From contig NZ_BBIQ01000003.1 in the NCBI RefSeq assembly GCF_000730565.1, positions 1 through 64,000 on the forward strand: a stretch of DNA of 64,000 nt. Direction: 5' to 3'. The notes under the pieces were generated by a model. The model saw nothing but the letters and a program-made list of their open reading frames with translations, was not told where the DNA came from and made no database searches. Within the stretch, counting starts at the first letter, position 1. Each line of letters begins with the position of its first letter. This stretch comes from Pseudomonas fulva NBRC 16637 = DSM 17717. GTDB taxonomy: Bacteria > Pseudomonadota > Gammaproteobacteria > Pseudomonadales > Pseudomonadaceae. A program made the translations under genes and the position numbers. Positions 9,242-17,839 of this stretch are shown piece by piece.

Positions 9242-9772
9242 TCATGGCGTCACTGGCTTTTCACTCGTACCCCATTTGTACCGCCTCCAAACGCCAGGGC
9301 TGATCAAGCCCCGCCCAATCGTGAGGGGGTGATCCACCTGGCGCATGCAGAGCAGCACCTGCACGCTGTGCCCGAGTTGCGCGGCGATGAATGCCGGGTT
9401 CATGCCGGCCACCAGGCACATGGTCGCGTACGTGTGGCGCGTGTCGTACAGCCTGCGGTGCCTGATACCAAGCGTACGCAAAGCTGCCAGCCAGTAACGT
9501 TGTTGACTCGCTTCGGGGCGTATGAACAGCGCCGAACGGTCGTCTGTCCCACTGGGCGCGAACACGTCATCTGAACGCGCCTCGGTGAGCGGTCTGGGTT
9601 TTTCGAGGGCCTGCAAGGCCCGATCGTTCAATAAAACTTTACGTGAGCGCCTGGTTTTGGTGCGATTTTCAGTGATTCCTCGTGGCTGAAGTCCGCCTCC
9701 AGGGGTCGGCTTCTGGCATCGATCAATCGCGTTCAAACCCAGTGCTACGCCTACCTGAGCGCGCCTTCGCAA
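9242..9772 (-). pseudogene. Remnant of a tyrosine recombinase (phage-type integrase)
   Basis: The open frame keeps part of an integrase catalytic domain. KTRRSRKVLLNDRALQAL is the usual linker, and RRLYDTRHTYATMCLVAG, followed by AAQLGHS, is the HxxR box and downstream His region. The N-terminal core-binding domain and first catalytic arginine region are not recognisable. After LGHSVQVLL the expected tyrosine-containing tail (TYAKW type) is replaced by unrelated sequence, as if frameshifted. It points the same way as asnO and ends 28 bases before it. The stretch 9773-9890 may be further decayed element sequence. I regard the gene as inactive. Confidence 0.75.
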
Positions 9773-9892
9773 GCTCGGATGAAGCCCGCCAGGCGGGGGG
9801 CGTTAATCTTCGCAATGCCGTTCGTCGACGCTTGGCGGCGGCTAATCATCCACACGGGATGTTGACCCAGGACGATTTTGGTGGTCATCTGC

Positions 9893-10085
9893 GCGCCTGT
9901 TTCAGGTGCCCCCTGCCGCCGTGCATGGGGTGAAACGGGAAGCCGGTTCGTCGCCCCAGGGTGATCAGTCCGGCGCTGCCCCCGCAACGGTATGCGAGCG
10001 ATGCTTTCGACAGACCACTGTGCCACAGGCATGGGAAGGTGACGGCATCATGACCCTCGCGAGCCCGGAGACCGGCCTGAAGCCT
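9893..10085 (+). promoter_or_regulatory. Cobalamin (AdoCbl-type) riboswitch
   Basis: The core elements appear in order: AGGTGCC at 9905, a GGTGAAACGGGAAGCCGGT block at 9927-9945, GCTGCCCCCGCAACGGTA at 9976-9993, CACTGTGCC at 10017-10025, GGGAAGGTGACG near 10033, and the B12-box AGCCCGGAGACCGGCC at 10062-10077. This is the conserved cobalamin riboswitch architecture. It lies about 120 bases before the TonB receptor start at 10204. Ligand binding is expected to lower expression of the downstream uptake genes. Confidence 0.95.
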
Positions 10086-10203
10086 TGTTTGGCAAACCCG
10101 CGGTGGGCGGGCGCAGGCCGGTTTCCGTGGGCGCGTGCGCCTGCGCGTTCCCCATGCGTTGTTCCCTCCGGGATTCTTTCATTCCTGCTGCAAAAGGAAA
10201 GAT

Positions 10204-12342
10204 ATGTCCCGCTTTAGTGTTTTTCATACCCCTCAAGGGGCGTTGCTGGGTGCGAGCCTGGTGCCCTGTGTGTGCATGGCCGTACCGATTCAGGCAGCCG
10301 AAGACGGCCTTGCACTGGCATTGCCCGCCACGGCCATCACCGGCACTGCCGAGCAGAACCCTCCCATGGACTTGCACACCCCTGGCACCAGCGGTTCGCG
10401 CCTGCACCTCACGCCCTTGGAAACGCCAGCCAGCGTCACCAGCATCAGCGCCGAGCACATCAGTGGACGCAACAACGCCACGGTGCAGGAAGCAGTGACC
10501 CGCACCCCCGGCATCACCTTCATCGGCACGCCTGGCAACGGTGGCACTGCGCTTTCGGCCCGTGGCTTCACCGGGCACAGTTCGACCATGCAGCTGTATG
10601 ACGGCACCCGCCTGTACGTGGGTGCTGGCACCGTCACGTTTCCCGTGGACACCTGGGCCGTGGACCGCATCGACGTACTGCGCGGCCCGGCTTCGGTGTT
10701 GTACGGGGAGGGCGCCACCGGTGCGGTGATCAACGTGGTGCCCAAGAAGCCCTTCGACGGCGAGGTTCGCAATCATGTCCGCCTGGGCTACGGTTCCAAT
10801 GATCGCCGGCAGTTGGCGTTGGACAGCGGCGGTTCGCTGACCGATACCCTGAGCTATCGCTTGAACCTCAATAAACTGGACAGCAATGGCTGGGTCGACC
10901 GTGGTGAGTCAGCCAGCGTTGCTGTCAGCGGTTCATTGCGCTGGCAGCCGAACGACGATTTCAGCATCACCCTCAGCCATGACTACGGTGACCAGGACCC
11001 GCAGCAGTATTTCGGTACGCCGCTGGTCAATGGGCATTACCATGAGTCGCTGCGTGACCACAACTACAACGTGGCCAATGCCGAGGTGCATTACAACGAT
11101 CAGTCCACTCGCCTGGTCACGGACTGGGTGATCACCGACAACCTGACCGCCAGCAATCAGCTGTACTTCATCAAGGCCCAGCGCCGGTGGCGAAATGCCG
11201 AAAGCTACACCTGGCTGCCTGGCGACCAGGTGCAGCGCAGCAGTTTCATCAGCATCAAGCAGACCCAAGAGCAGATCGGGGATCGCCAGTCGTTCACCCT
11301 GCAGCACGCGTTGTTCGGCCTGGACAGCCAGACCGTTGTTGGCGCCGACTACAATGCGATCCGCTTCGTGCGCAAACATGATTTCGGCAATACCTTTACC
11401 GACACCGTGCCACTGTCGGGCTCGGGCGGCGGTGACTACATCAGCACTGACCCCTATCGCTCGCGCGAAGCCAACCAGGCACGGCAATTCTCGCTGTTCG
11501 CCGAAAACCGCACGCAACTCACCGAGCGTCTGTCGCTGATCACCGGTGTGCGGCGTGATCAGGTGCATCTGAACCGTGACGATCTGGACACCGATACCCG
11601 CTCGGACCGCAGCCTGAGTGGCGACAACTGGCGGGCGGGCCTGGTGTTCGCGCTGACCGAGGACCTCTCGGTCTATGGTCAGTACGCCACCAGCACCGAG
11701 GGCGTGAGCAACCTGCTGACGCTCAGTACAGCGCAACAAAGCTGGGACCTGAGTACCGCCAAACAGACCGAAGTCGGTGTCAAACAGATGCTCCCCGATG
11801 GCCGTGGCGAGTGGACGCTTGCGGCCTACCACATCGTCAAGAAAAAGCTCTTGAGCAGCGACCCGCTCAACCCTGTCCTTCAGCAACAGGTCGGCCAGCA
11901 ATCCTCGGACGGCATCGAGGCCACCTTGGCGTTGCGCCTGCCCTACGATGTGCAGCTTTCGGCCAACGCCGCCTGGGTGCGCGCGGAGTACGACGAGTTT
12001 GCCAGTGGCACCAGCAACTACAGCGGCAATCGGCCGGTCGATGTGCCCCGGCGATCGGCCAACCTGTGGTTGAGCAAGGACTTTGGTCGGTTGCTCAGTG
12101 CCGGGGCGGGTGCGCGGTATGTCGACAGCCGCTATGGGGACAATGCCAACACCGTGCAGGTGCCGAGCTACACCGTGGTCGACGCCAACGTTGACTGGCA
12201 CGTGCAGCCGGACCTGACCTTGGGCTTGCAGCTCAACAACCTGTTCGATCGCCAGTACGCGACCACCACCGGCAACAATGGGCGCCAGTGGTACCTGGGC
12301 GAGCCAAGGTCATTTTTCGTCACGGCGGATTACCGCTTCTGA
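10204..12342 (+). CDS. TonB-dependent outer-membrane receptor, cobalamin-riboswitch controlled
   Basis: The 712-residue receptor has a signal peptide (cleavage probably after IQAA, about residue 32) and a plug domain around TPASVTSISAEHISG through LRGPASVLYGEGATGAVINV. A 22-stranded barrel follows, ending in the typical aromatic DYRF. The frame is open upstream to 10135, but ATG 10204 has an AAAGGAAAG site just before it and starts a proper signal sequence. By fold it looks like the ferric-siderophore (FhuA-like) class, yet the cobalamin riboswitch upstream and the ABC importer downstream point to corrinoid uptake. The true ligand is inferred, not shown. Confidence 0.88.
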   Translation: MSRFSVFHTPQGALLGASLVPCVCMAVPIQAAEDGLALALPATAITGTAEQNPPMDLHTPGTSGSRLHLTPLETPASVTSISAEHISGRNNATVQEAVTRTPGITFIGTPGNGGTALSARGFTGHSSTMQLYDGTRLYVGAGTVTFPVDTWAVDRIDVLRGPASVLYGEGATGAVINVVPKKPFDGEVRNHVRLGYGSNDRRQLALDSGGSLTDTLSYRLNLNKLDSNGWVDRGESASVAVSGSLRWQPNDDFSITLSHDYGDQDPQQYFGTPLVNGHYHESLRDHNYNVANAEVHYNDQSTRLVTDWVITDNLTASNQLYFIKAQRRWRNAESYTWLPGDQVQRSSFISIKQTQEQIGDRQSFTLQHALFGLDSQTVVGADYNAIRFVRKHDFGNTFTDTVPLSGSGGGDYISTDPYRSREANQARQFSLFAENRTQLTERLSLITGVRRDQVHLNRDDLDTDTRSDRSLSGDNWRAGLVFALTEDLSVYGQYATSTEGVSNLLTLSTAQQSWDLSTAKQTEVGVKQMLPDGRGEWTLAAYHIVKKKLLSSDPLNPVLQQQVGQQSSDGIEATLALRLPYDVQLSANAAWVRAEYDEFASGTSNYSGNRPVDVPRRSANLWLSKDFGRLLSAGAGARYVDSRYGDNANTVQVPSYTVVDANVDWHVQPDLTLGLQLNNLFDRQYATTTGNNGRQWYLGEPRSFFVTADYRF

Positions 12343-12387
12343 CCTGTTGCACCGTCCTTCGGGCCGGTGCTTGCTGGAGTGAATCCG

Positions 12388-13173
12388 ATGACTCGACTGA
12401 GTATCGAGGGCCTGCACTGGGCAGTGCCCGAGGCGGGGCGCAGGGTGCGCCAGATCCTGCAAGGCGTGGACCTGCATGTGGACGACGGTGAGTGCGTAGG
12501 GCTTATCGGCCCTAACGGCAGTGGCAAGACCAGCCTGCTACGTTGCGCCTACCGCGCCACGCCACCCACCGCAGGCAGCGTCAGCTTGAGCGGTGCCGAT
12601 ATCTGGCAACGCAGCCCGCGCTGGTGTGCGCAGCGTATCGCGGTGGTGCTTCAGGAGTTTCCTGGCGAGTTTGGATTGAGTGTTGCCGAAGTGGTGGCCA
12701 TGGGGCGCACGCCGCACAAGGCCCTGTTTGACGGCGACTCGCCCGAGGACCGGCAAAGGGTTGCTCACACGCTCGTGCTGGTTGGGCTGGCAGGTTATGA
12801 CGGGCGCACGTTCGCTTCGCTATCCGGGGGCGAGAAGCAGCGCGTGCTACTGGCCCGGGCACTGGTCCAGGCCCCTGAACTGCTGATTCTCGACGAGCCA
12901 ACCAACCACCTCGACCCGCGTTACCAGCTTGGGCTTTTGCGGCATTTGCGCAGCCTGGGGCTGAGCACCCTGGCCAGCTTCCACGACCTCAACCTAGCGG
13001 CGGCATTCTGCGACCGCCTGTATGTCATCGACGCTGGCCGAATCCGTGTCAGTGGCACGCCCCAGCAGGTGCTGACCGGCGAACTGATCCAGGAGGTGTT
13101 TGGTGTCCAGGCGCTGGTCGACCTTCATCCGCTGCACCCTTACCCCCGCATTACCTGGATAACCCGACCATGA
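12388..13173 (+). CDS. ABC transporter ATP-binding protein, BtuD/FecE type
   Basis: This 261-residue ATPase has all motifs: Walker A GPNGSGKT at residues 41-48, signature LSGGEKQR near 145, Walker B LLILDEP near 165, and the H-loop ASFHDLN. It belongs to the importer class for iron-siderophore and vitamin B12. The frame is open from 12367, but the GGAG before ATG 12388 and the family start support the later codon. It follows the receptor by 45 bases, and its stop overlaps the start of the binding-protein gene (ATGA). It would power the permease at 14135 in the cytoplasm. Confidence 0.92.
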   Translation: MTRLSIEGLHWAVPEAGRRVRQILQGVDLHVDDGECVGLIGPNGSGKTSLLRCAYRATPPTAGSVSLSGADIWQRSPRWCAQRIAVVLQEFPGEFGLSVAEVVAMGRTPHKALFDGDSPEDRQRVAHTLVLVGLAGYDGRTFASLSGGEKQRVLLARALVQAPELLILDEPTNHLDPRYQLGLLRHLRSLGLSTLASFHDLNLAAAFCDRLYVIDAGRIRVSGTPQQVLTGELIQEVFGVQALVDLHPLHPYPRITWITRP

Positions 13174-14138
13174 ACGCTCGCTTTCTGATTGCCCTGATAA
13201 CGCTCTTGTTTGCGCTGCCTGCCGTGGCCAGCGAGTACCCGCTGAACGTGCGCAGTTGTGAGCGCCTGGTGACGTTCAACAAGGCTCCCCAGCGGGTGGT
13301 GGTGCACGATGTGAACATGACCGCCATGCTGCTGCACCTGGGGCTGCGAGACAGCATCATCGGCTACACAGGGTTCACCCGAAGTAAACACCGTGACCCA
13401 TGGATTGACGCTGCGCTGGAGGGCATACCGCAACTGGCCAGTCGGTATCCTTCCATTGAAACGCTGCTGGCAGTCGATACCGACCTGTTTTTCGCCGGCT
13501 GGAACTATGGCATGCACGTAGGAGGGCCGGTCACCCCCGCGACGCTGGCACCCTTTGGGGTCCCGGTCTACGAGTTGAGCGAGTCCTGCTCTTGGGTCAT
13601 GCCTGGCCAACGTGGGAGTTTCGATGACGTTTACCGCGATCTGGACAACCTGGGGCGCATGTTCGATCACCCGCGCCAGGCGCAAGCGCTGATCCACCAG
13701 ATGCGCCAGCGAATCGCCACGGTGCAAGCGCGGGTAGGGCAGGCGCAACACCGACCACGGGTCTTTTTGTACGACAGCGGCGAAGATCGTCCGATGACAT
13801 CGGGGCGTCTGGGCATGCCGCAGGCACTGATCGACGCAGCCGGTGGCGTGAACGTGATGGACGAGGTGGCTGCCAGTTGGACCCAGGTCAATTGGGAAAG
13901 CATGGTAGAGCGCGACCCTGATGTGATCCTGATCGTCGACTATGGACCAAGGACCTGGCAGCAGAAACGTGATTTTCTGATGCAGCAGCCTGCGTTGAAA
14001 GAGGTACGGGCCATTCGCGAGCAGCGCTTCTTACCCCTGACCTACCTACAGGTCACCCCCTCGGTGGAGAACGTCGAGGCGGTGGAGAACATTGCCCGCG
14101 CCCTGCACCCCGAGCTGTTCGCAGCGGGGGCACCGTGA
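13170..14138 (+). CDS. Periplasmic substrate-binding protein, BtuF/FecB type
   Basis: The 322-residue protein starts with a clean signal peptide (to AVAS, about residue 21) and has the type III periplasmic binding protein layout for metal chelates and B12. The N-lobe contains APQRVVVHDVNMTAMLLHLG, and the C-lobe contains MPQALIDAAGGVNVMDEVAASWTQVNWE (positions 13816-13902), a conserved family block. It overlaps the ATPase gene by four bases and the permease gene by four bases, so all three are translationally coupled. It would carry the ligand from the outer-membrane receptor to the permease. Ligand specificity is uncertain. Confidence 0.88.
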   Translation: MNARFLIALITLLFALPAVASEYPLNVRSCERLVTFNKAPQRVVVHDVNMTAMLLHLGLRDSIIGYTGFTRSKHRDPWIDAALEGIPQLASRYPSIETLLAVDTDLFFAGWNYGMHVGGPVTPATLAPFGVPVYELSESCSWVMPGQRGSFDDVYRDLDNLGRMFDHPRQAQALIHQMRQRIATVQARVGQAQHRPRVFLYDSGEDRPMTSGRLGMPQALIDAAGGVNVMDEVAASWTQVNWESMVERDPDVILIVDYGPRTWQQKRDFLMQQPALKEVRAIREQRFLPLTYLQVTPSVENVEAVENIARALHPELFAAGAP

Positions 14139-15154
14139 CCTTGGCGCGCAGCCCGGTGCATTATGGTTGGCTGATCGTGATGCTGGTCATCCTGCTGGTG
14201 TCGTCATCGGTCGTGTCGCTGGCATTTGGCCCGGCATCGGTGCCCTTGACCCACGTCATCGGGATCGTCGCGCAGCAATTGGGCATCGACTGGGGGCCTG
14301 CGCTCAGCAAGAGCCAGGTGCACATCGTCTGGCTCATCCGTGCCCCGCGTGTGCTGTTGGGCGCACTGGTCGGGGCAGGGCTTGCCTTGGTGGGCACAGC
14401 CCTGCAGTCCGTCACCCGAAACCCCCTGGCAGATCCGCATTTGCTGGGCGTCAGCGCCGGCGCGGCGTTGGGCGCGGTGCTGGTGATGCTCTATGTCGGG
14501 GACTTTGTCGGTGTACTCAGCCTGCCGCTGGCTGCGTTCGCGGGGGCAATAGGGAGCATGCTGCTGGTGATCGGCGTGGCGCGTCGCAGTGGGCGCCTGG
14601 AAAGCGATCGCCTGCTGTTGGCGGGGGTCGCGGTGTCCTTCGTACTCATGGCCGTGGTCAACGTGCTGCTCTATACCGGTGACCAGCACGCTGCGGCGTC
14701 GGTGGTGTTCTGGATGCTGGGTGGGCTGGGGGCTGCCCGTTGGGAGGTCATCTGGCTGCCGGCACTGTGCGTGCTGCTTGGGCTGTGTGCCCTACAGGTG
14801 ATGGGGCGCGGCCTGAATGCACTGATGAGTGGAGAGCAGACCGCGATCAGCCTGGGCGTCTGCGGCCGGCGCCTGCGCCTTCAGGTGTTCATCTGCACGT
14901 CCTTGTTGACCGGGGTGCTGGTCTCGCTGTCGGGCGCCATCGGTTTCGTTGGCCTGATGGTGCCCCACGTAGCGCGCCTGCTGGTGGGGGCGGACAATCG
15001 GCGGCTAATGCCGGTCAGTGCGCTACTGGGTGGGGTGTTTCTGGTGTGGGTGGATGTGGCTGCCCGTACCCTGATCGCACCGCAGGACCTGCCGATCGGC
15101 ATTGCGACCGCAGCACTGGGCGGGGTGTTCTTCATGCTGTTGCTCAAGCGGTGA
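14135..15154 (+). CDS. FecCD/BtuC-family ABC permease
   Basis: The 339-residue integral membrane protein has about ten hydrophobic helices and conserved FecCD blocks: RAPRVLLGALVGAGLALVG near residue 70, NPLADPHLLGVSAGAALGAV near 98, and FVGLMVPHVARLLVG near 270, which includes the loop that contacts the ATPase. It starts with GTG at 14135 inside the end of the binding-protein gene. It completes the importer and is followed directly by a perfect hairpin shared with the convergent receptor gene. Confidence 0.92.
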   Translation: MTLARSPVHYGWLIVMLVILLVSSSVVSLAFGPASVPLTHVIGIVAQQLGIDWGPALSKSQVHIVWLIRAPRVLLGALVGAGLALVGTALQSVTRNPLADPHLLGVSAGAALGAVLVMLYVGDFVGVLSLPLAAFAGAIGSMLLVIGVARRSGRLESDRLLLAGVAVSFVLMAVVNVLLYTGDQHAAASVVFWMLGGLGAARWEVIWLPALCVLLGLCALQVMGRGLNALMSGEQTAISLGVCGRRLRLQVFICTSLLTGVLVSLSGAIGFVGLMVPHVARLLVGADNRRLMPVSALLGGVFLVWVDVAARTLIAPQDLPIGIATAALGGVFFMLLLKR

Positions 15155-15155
15155 C

Positions 15156-15190
15156 GCCACGGCAAGCCACGCTGGAGGGCTTGCCGTGGC
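15156..15190. terminator. Bidirectional hairpin between convergent uptake genes
   Basis: A perfect 13-bp stem (GCCACGGCAAGCC / GGCTTGCCGTGGC) with a nine-base loop fills the 41-base gap between the permease and the leftward TonB receptor. No T-run follows, so it may end transcripts with help from Rho or protect 3' ends. Confidence 0.7.
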
Positions 15191-15195
15191 CTGCA

Positions 15196-17247
15196 TCAGA
15201 AGTCCAGGGTGAGCCCTGCATACAGCGCACGGCCGTCTCCGGGGGAGTGCAGTGACGCATCTGCCCCATCCGGGTCGTACCAGACGTACTCGAAGTAGCG
15301 GTTGGTCAGGTTCTTCAACTGCAAGTCCACGCTCATGGTTTCGCTGAGCTTGTAGGTTGCACCGAGGTTCATCAGTACGTAGCCGCCATACGTACCTTGG
15401 GTGTTCTCCCGCTCCAGGTAGTAGTGGGTCTGCCCGTTCGCCCAGGCAGTCAGCTGCAGCGCGGGCGTGGCCTGGTAGCTGACACCGGTGTTCCACAGAT
15501 GGTGGGGCACGTGATCGATTTCCTGGCCTTTGCTGCCTGGTAACACGCTGCTGGGCTCGAGGATCTTGGAGTACTGCCAGGAGTACGACATCCATACCTC
15601 GGTGCGCTCGTCCGGGTGCAGGTTGACCTGCAGGTCGTAGCCCCAACGGCGTGTCTCACCGACATTGTCTGACTCCCCGCTGGGGTCGTTCAGGCGCCGG
15701 CTCACTTCGCCAGAGGCATCCTGACGCCAGTAGGCCACGCGGCCATCGACCCAGCTGGCCGGGGTGAACTTGATGCCGGTTTCCCAGCCTTCGTTGATCG
15801 AAGGGGCCAGGTCCTCGTTGCGCGGCGGCACCTTGTACGCTGCGGCGCCGGTCCCGACCTGGAAGGTGCGGCCCCAGTTGGCATAAACGCTGGCGAACTT
15901 CCATGGCGAATAGACAATGCTGAGCTTGGGCTGTTTGATCAGCCCGTAGTCGTTGATGTCGTAGCCCTGCCCGGTCATCTTGTTGGTGAAGTCACCACTG
16001 ATCTTGTCCACCCGGTAGGCCGGCACGATCTTCAACGATTCGAACGGCTCGATCTGCGCCTGCACGTAGGCACCGACCGTGTTGAAGTCGAAGTCCTGGT
16101 CGCGTGTCTGCGCCTGGCGTACACGCTCCACGGTGCGGTAGCGCTCGCTGCGGTTCTGTTGCTTCTGCACATCGCTGCCACCTTCCAGCGCAAAGGCGTG
16201 CAGCCAGTCCACCTGGGGTCGCCAGGTCAGCGAGGTGATGGCGCCGTACTGGTCCTCGTAGGTGTCGCGCTCCTGCTGTGAACTCGTGCGCCAGTACTGG
16301 GTCCAGCGACGGTCGTCATAGGTATTGAAGTAGGTCTTGGCCGACCAGGACAGGGTCTCGGCCAGGTCGGCGTCCAGGTGCACACTGACCTGATTCATTC
16401 GCCGCGTGCCTTTGTCCGTGGCGTTGTAGTCATTACTCATGCGCGGATGATGGCGGGCGTCATCCTCGGTCAGGTAGCCGGCCTCCTGAGCTTCTGACTC
16501 GTAGTGGCGGGCGATCAGGCCAAGGCGATAGCTGCCATCGTCAGGGGTATAGAACCACTTGCCGCCAAAACTGTAGCGTTCGGTGTCGGCATGATCGCGG
16601 TAACCGTCGACCTGCTGGCGGGCGAAGAAGTAGTTCTGCGTCCAGTTGCTGGTCTCGATGCCTTTGGCCAGTTGCACCTCGCGGGTGTTGAAACTGCCGT
16701 AGCGCAGGCGCGCCTTGTTGTAGTTGCCGCCAGTGCGGGTGTTGATGTTGACGTTTCCGGCGATGTTGTTCAGGCCATAGCGCGGGTCGCTGGTGCCGCG
16801 CACCACGTCGATGCTGTCGATGTCCATGGGGAACACCGCGTCGATGAAGGGCATGTTGCCGTCATTGGTGTTGCTGGGGATCCCATCGATCAGCAACTTG
16901 ACCGCATTCACTTCGCCTTCGCCATTGAAGCCGCGAAACGACAGCTTGCCCGAGGTAGTGCCTTGGTTGAACTCGGTGAGCATCACCCCCGGTGCCCGGC
17001 GCAACAGCTCCCAGCTGTAGGCCACTGGCATTTTTTCGAGGATGTCACCGCCTAGAATATCCACCGAACTGAGCACGCTGCGGGTGGCCAGCGGGCCGCT
17101 TTCGGTACTGGTCACGCTGACCGCACCGAGGGTCATTATCGAGTTCTCGGCAGAGCGTGTTTCGGCAACGGCCGATGACAAGGGGCTAAGGCTGTAAACA
17201 GCGAGCACGGGCAGGACGGCGCGTGCGGTATGACGAAACGCAGACAT
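15196..17247 (-). CDS. TonB-dependent outer-membrane receptor (ligand unknown)
   Basis: The 683-residue receptor has a signal peptide (MSAFRHTARAVLPVLAVYSL, then cleavage after AVAE), a TonB-box-like TLGAVSVTS, and a plug with LLRRAPGVMLTEFNQGT and GFNGEGEVNAVKLLIDGIPS. The barrel ends in LTLDF. The long open frame upstream is ignored because ATG 17247 has AGGA before it and starts a signal sequence. It is 76 bases downstream of the DUF2946 gene on the same strand and convergent with the riboswitch-led operon. Candidate ligands are a metal chelate or corrinoid; nothing in the sequence settles this. Confidence 0.85.
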   Translation of the reverse strand: MSAFRHTARAVLPVLAVYSLSPLSSAVAETRSAENSIMTLGAVSVTSTESGPLATRSVLSSVDILGGDILEKMPVAYSWELLRRAPGVMLTEFNQGTTSGKLSFRGFNGEGEVNAVKLLIDGIPSNTNDGNMPFIDAVFPMDIDSIDVVRGTSDPRYGLNNIAGNVNINTRTGGNYNKARLRYGSFNTREVQLAKGIETSNWTQNYFFARQQVDGYRDHADTERYSFGGKWFYTPDDGSYRLGLIARHYESEAQEAGYLTEDDARHHPRMSNDYNATDKGTRRMNQVSVHLDADLAETLSWSAKTYFNTYDDRRWTQYWRTSSQQERDTYEDQYGAITSLTWRPQVDWLHAFALEGGSDVQKQQNRSERYRTVERVRQAQTRDQDFDFNTVGAYVQAQIEPFESLKIVPAYRVDKISGDFTNKMTGQGYDINDYGLIKQPKLSIVYSPWKFASVYANWGRTFQVGTGAAAYKVPPRNEDLAPSINEGWETGIKFTPASWVDGRVAYWRQDASGEVSRRLNDPSGESDNVGETRRWGYDLQVNLHPDERTEVWMSYSWQYSKILEPSSVLPGSKGQEIDHVPHHLWNTGVSYQATPALQLTAWANGQTHYYLERENTQGTYGGYVLMNLGATYKLSETMSVDLQLKNLTNRYFEYVWYDPDGADASLHSPGDGRALYAGLTLDF

Positions 17248-17323
17248 GAAGTGTTTCCTGGAGACAGTCGAGCAGCGCTGCGCGCCGCATGGTGCGGGGC
17301 AGCATTGGGTAAGCGGCGACGGG

Positions 17324-17731
17324 TCAGGCCAGGGGAGAGGCGCGGGGGTTGAGCTTGGGCCACTGCTCACGCGGCAACGGCAGCTTGTGGCTGTCGCCAA
17401 TCAGCAGTGCGTCGGGCCAGTAGCGGGGGAACAGGTGGCGATAGTAATTGCTGGCCATCAAGGCATGCCCGGCATGGCCACAGCAGCAGTCACCGACCTG
17501 GTGTTTCATTTCTGGCTGATCGTCAAGCTGCGGCAGTTCGGCCTTGAGCTGGGCCAGCAGTGACTTGGGCAGGCTTTGCGCACCGTGCAGGCTGCAGAAG
17601 CTGCCCAGGATCAGCGATTGGCTGTCGATGCTGGGGGATTGCAAGGCGCGGTCGAGCGGCATCGCCAGCAGGTTGAACAGCACGGCAATGGCTGCAAGCA
17701 AACACACAAGTGAGCGTGCACGTACGGTCAT
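17324..17731 (-). CDS. DUF2946 family protein
   Basis: The 135-residue protein has an N-terminal hydrophobic segment (residues 6-25), consistent with a signal anchor or signal peptide. A cysteine/histidine cluster CCCGHAGHA near residue 83 could bind metal. This fits the DUF2946 family, which I recall as frequent beside TonB-dependent metal receptors. It sits first in a probable two-gene unit with the receptor at 15196-17247. A periplasmic metal-related role is inferred from the motif and neighbour only. Confidence 0.75.
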   Translation of the reverse strand: MTVRARSLVCLLAAIAVLFNLLAMPLDRALQSPSIDSQSLILGSFCSLHGAQSLPKSLLAQLKAELPQLDDQPEMKHQVGDCCCGHAGHALMASNYYRHLFPRYWPDALLIGDSHKLPLPREQWPKLNPRASPLA

Positions 17732-17839
17732 CCGACCCCCAGGCGAACAAGGCCCGTATTAAGCCTTATTCGCGCTCGGGGGTGAAAGGTCGCAGCTGCG
17801 CCCTATTGTCGCAGGGCGCCTGCCTGGACGAGGCACCTG

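Noticed and set aside
9682..10217. Plus-strand short open frames across the riboswitch
   Set aside because: They overlap the conserved cobalamin riboswitch core and have no ribosome-binding sites or family character.
17732..17839. A second cobalamin riboswitch or Fur/Zur box before the DUF2946 gene
   Set aside because: No B12-box or conserved riboswitch blocks on the minus strand, and no convincing Fur or Zur palindrome was found.
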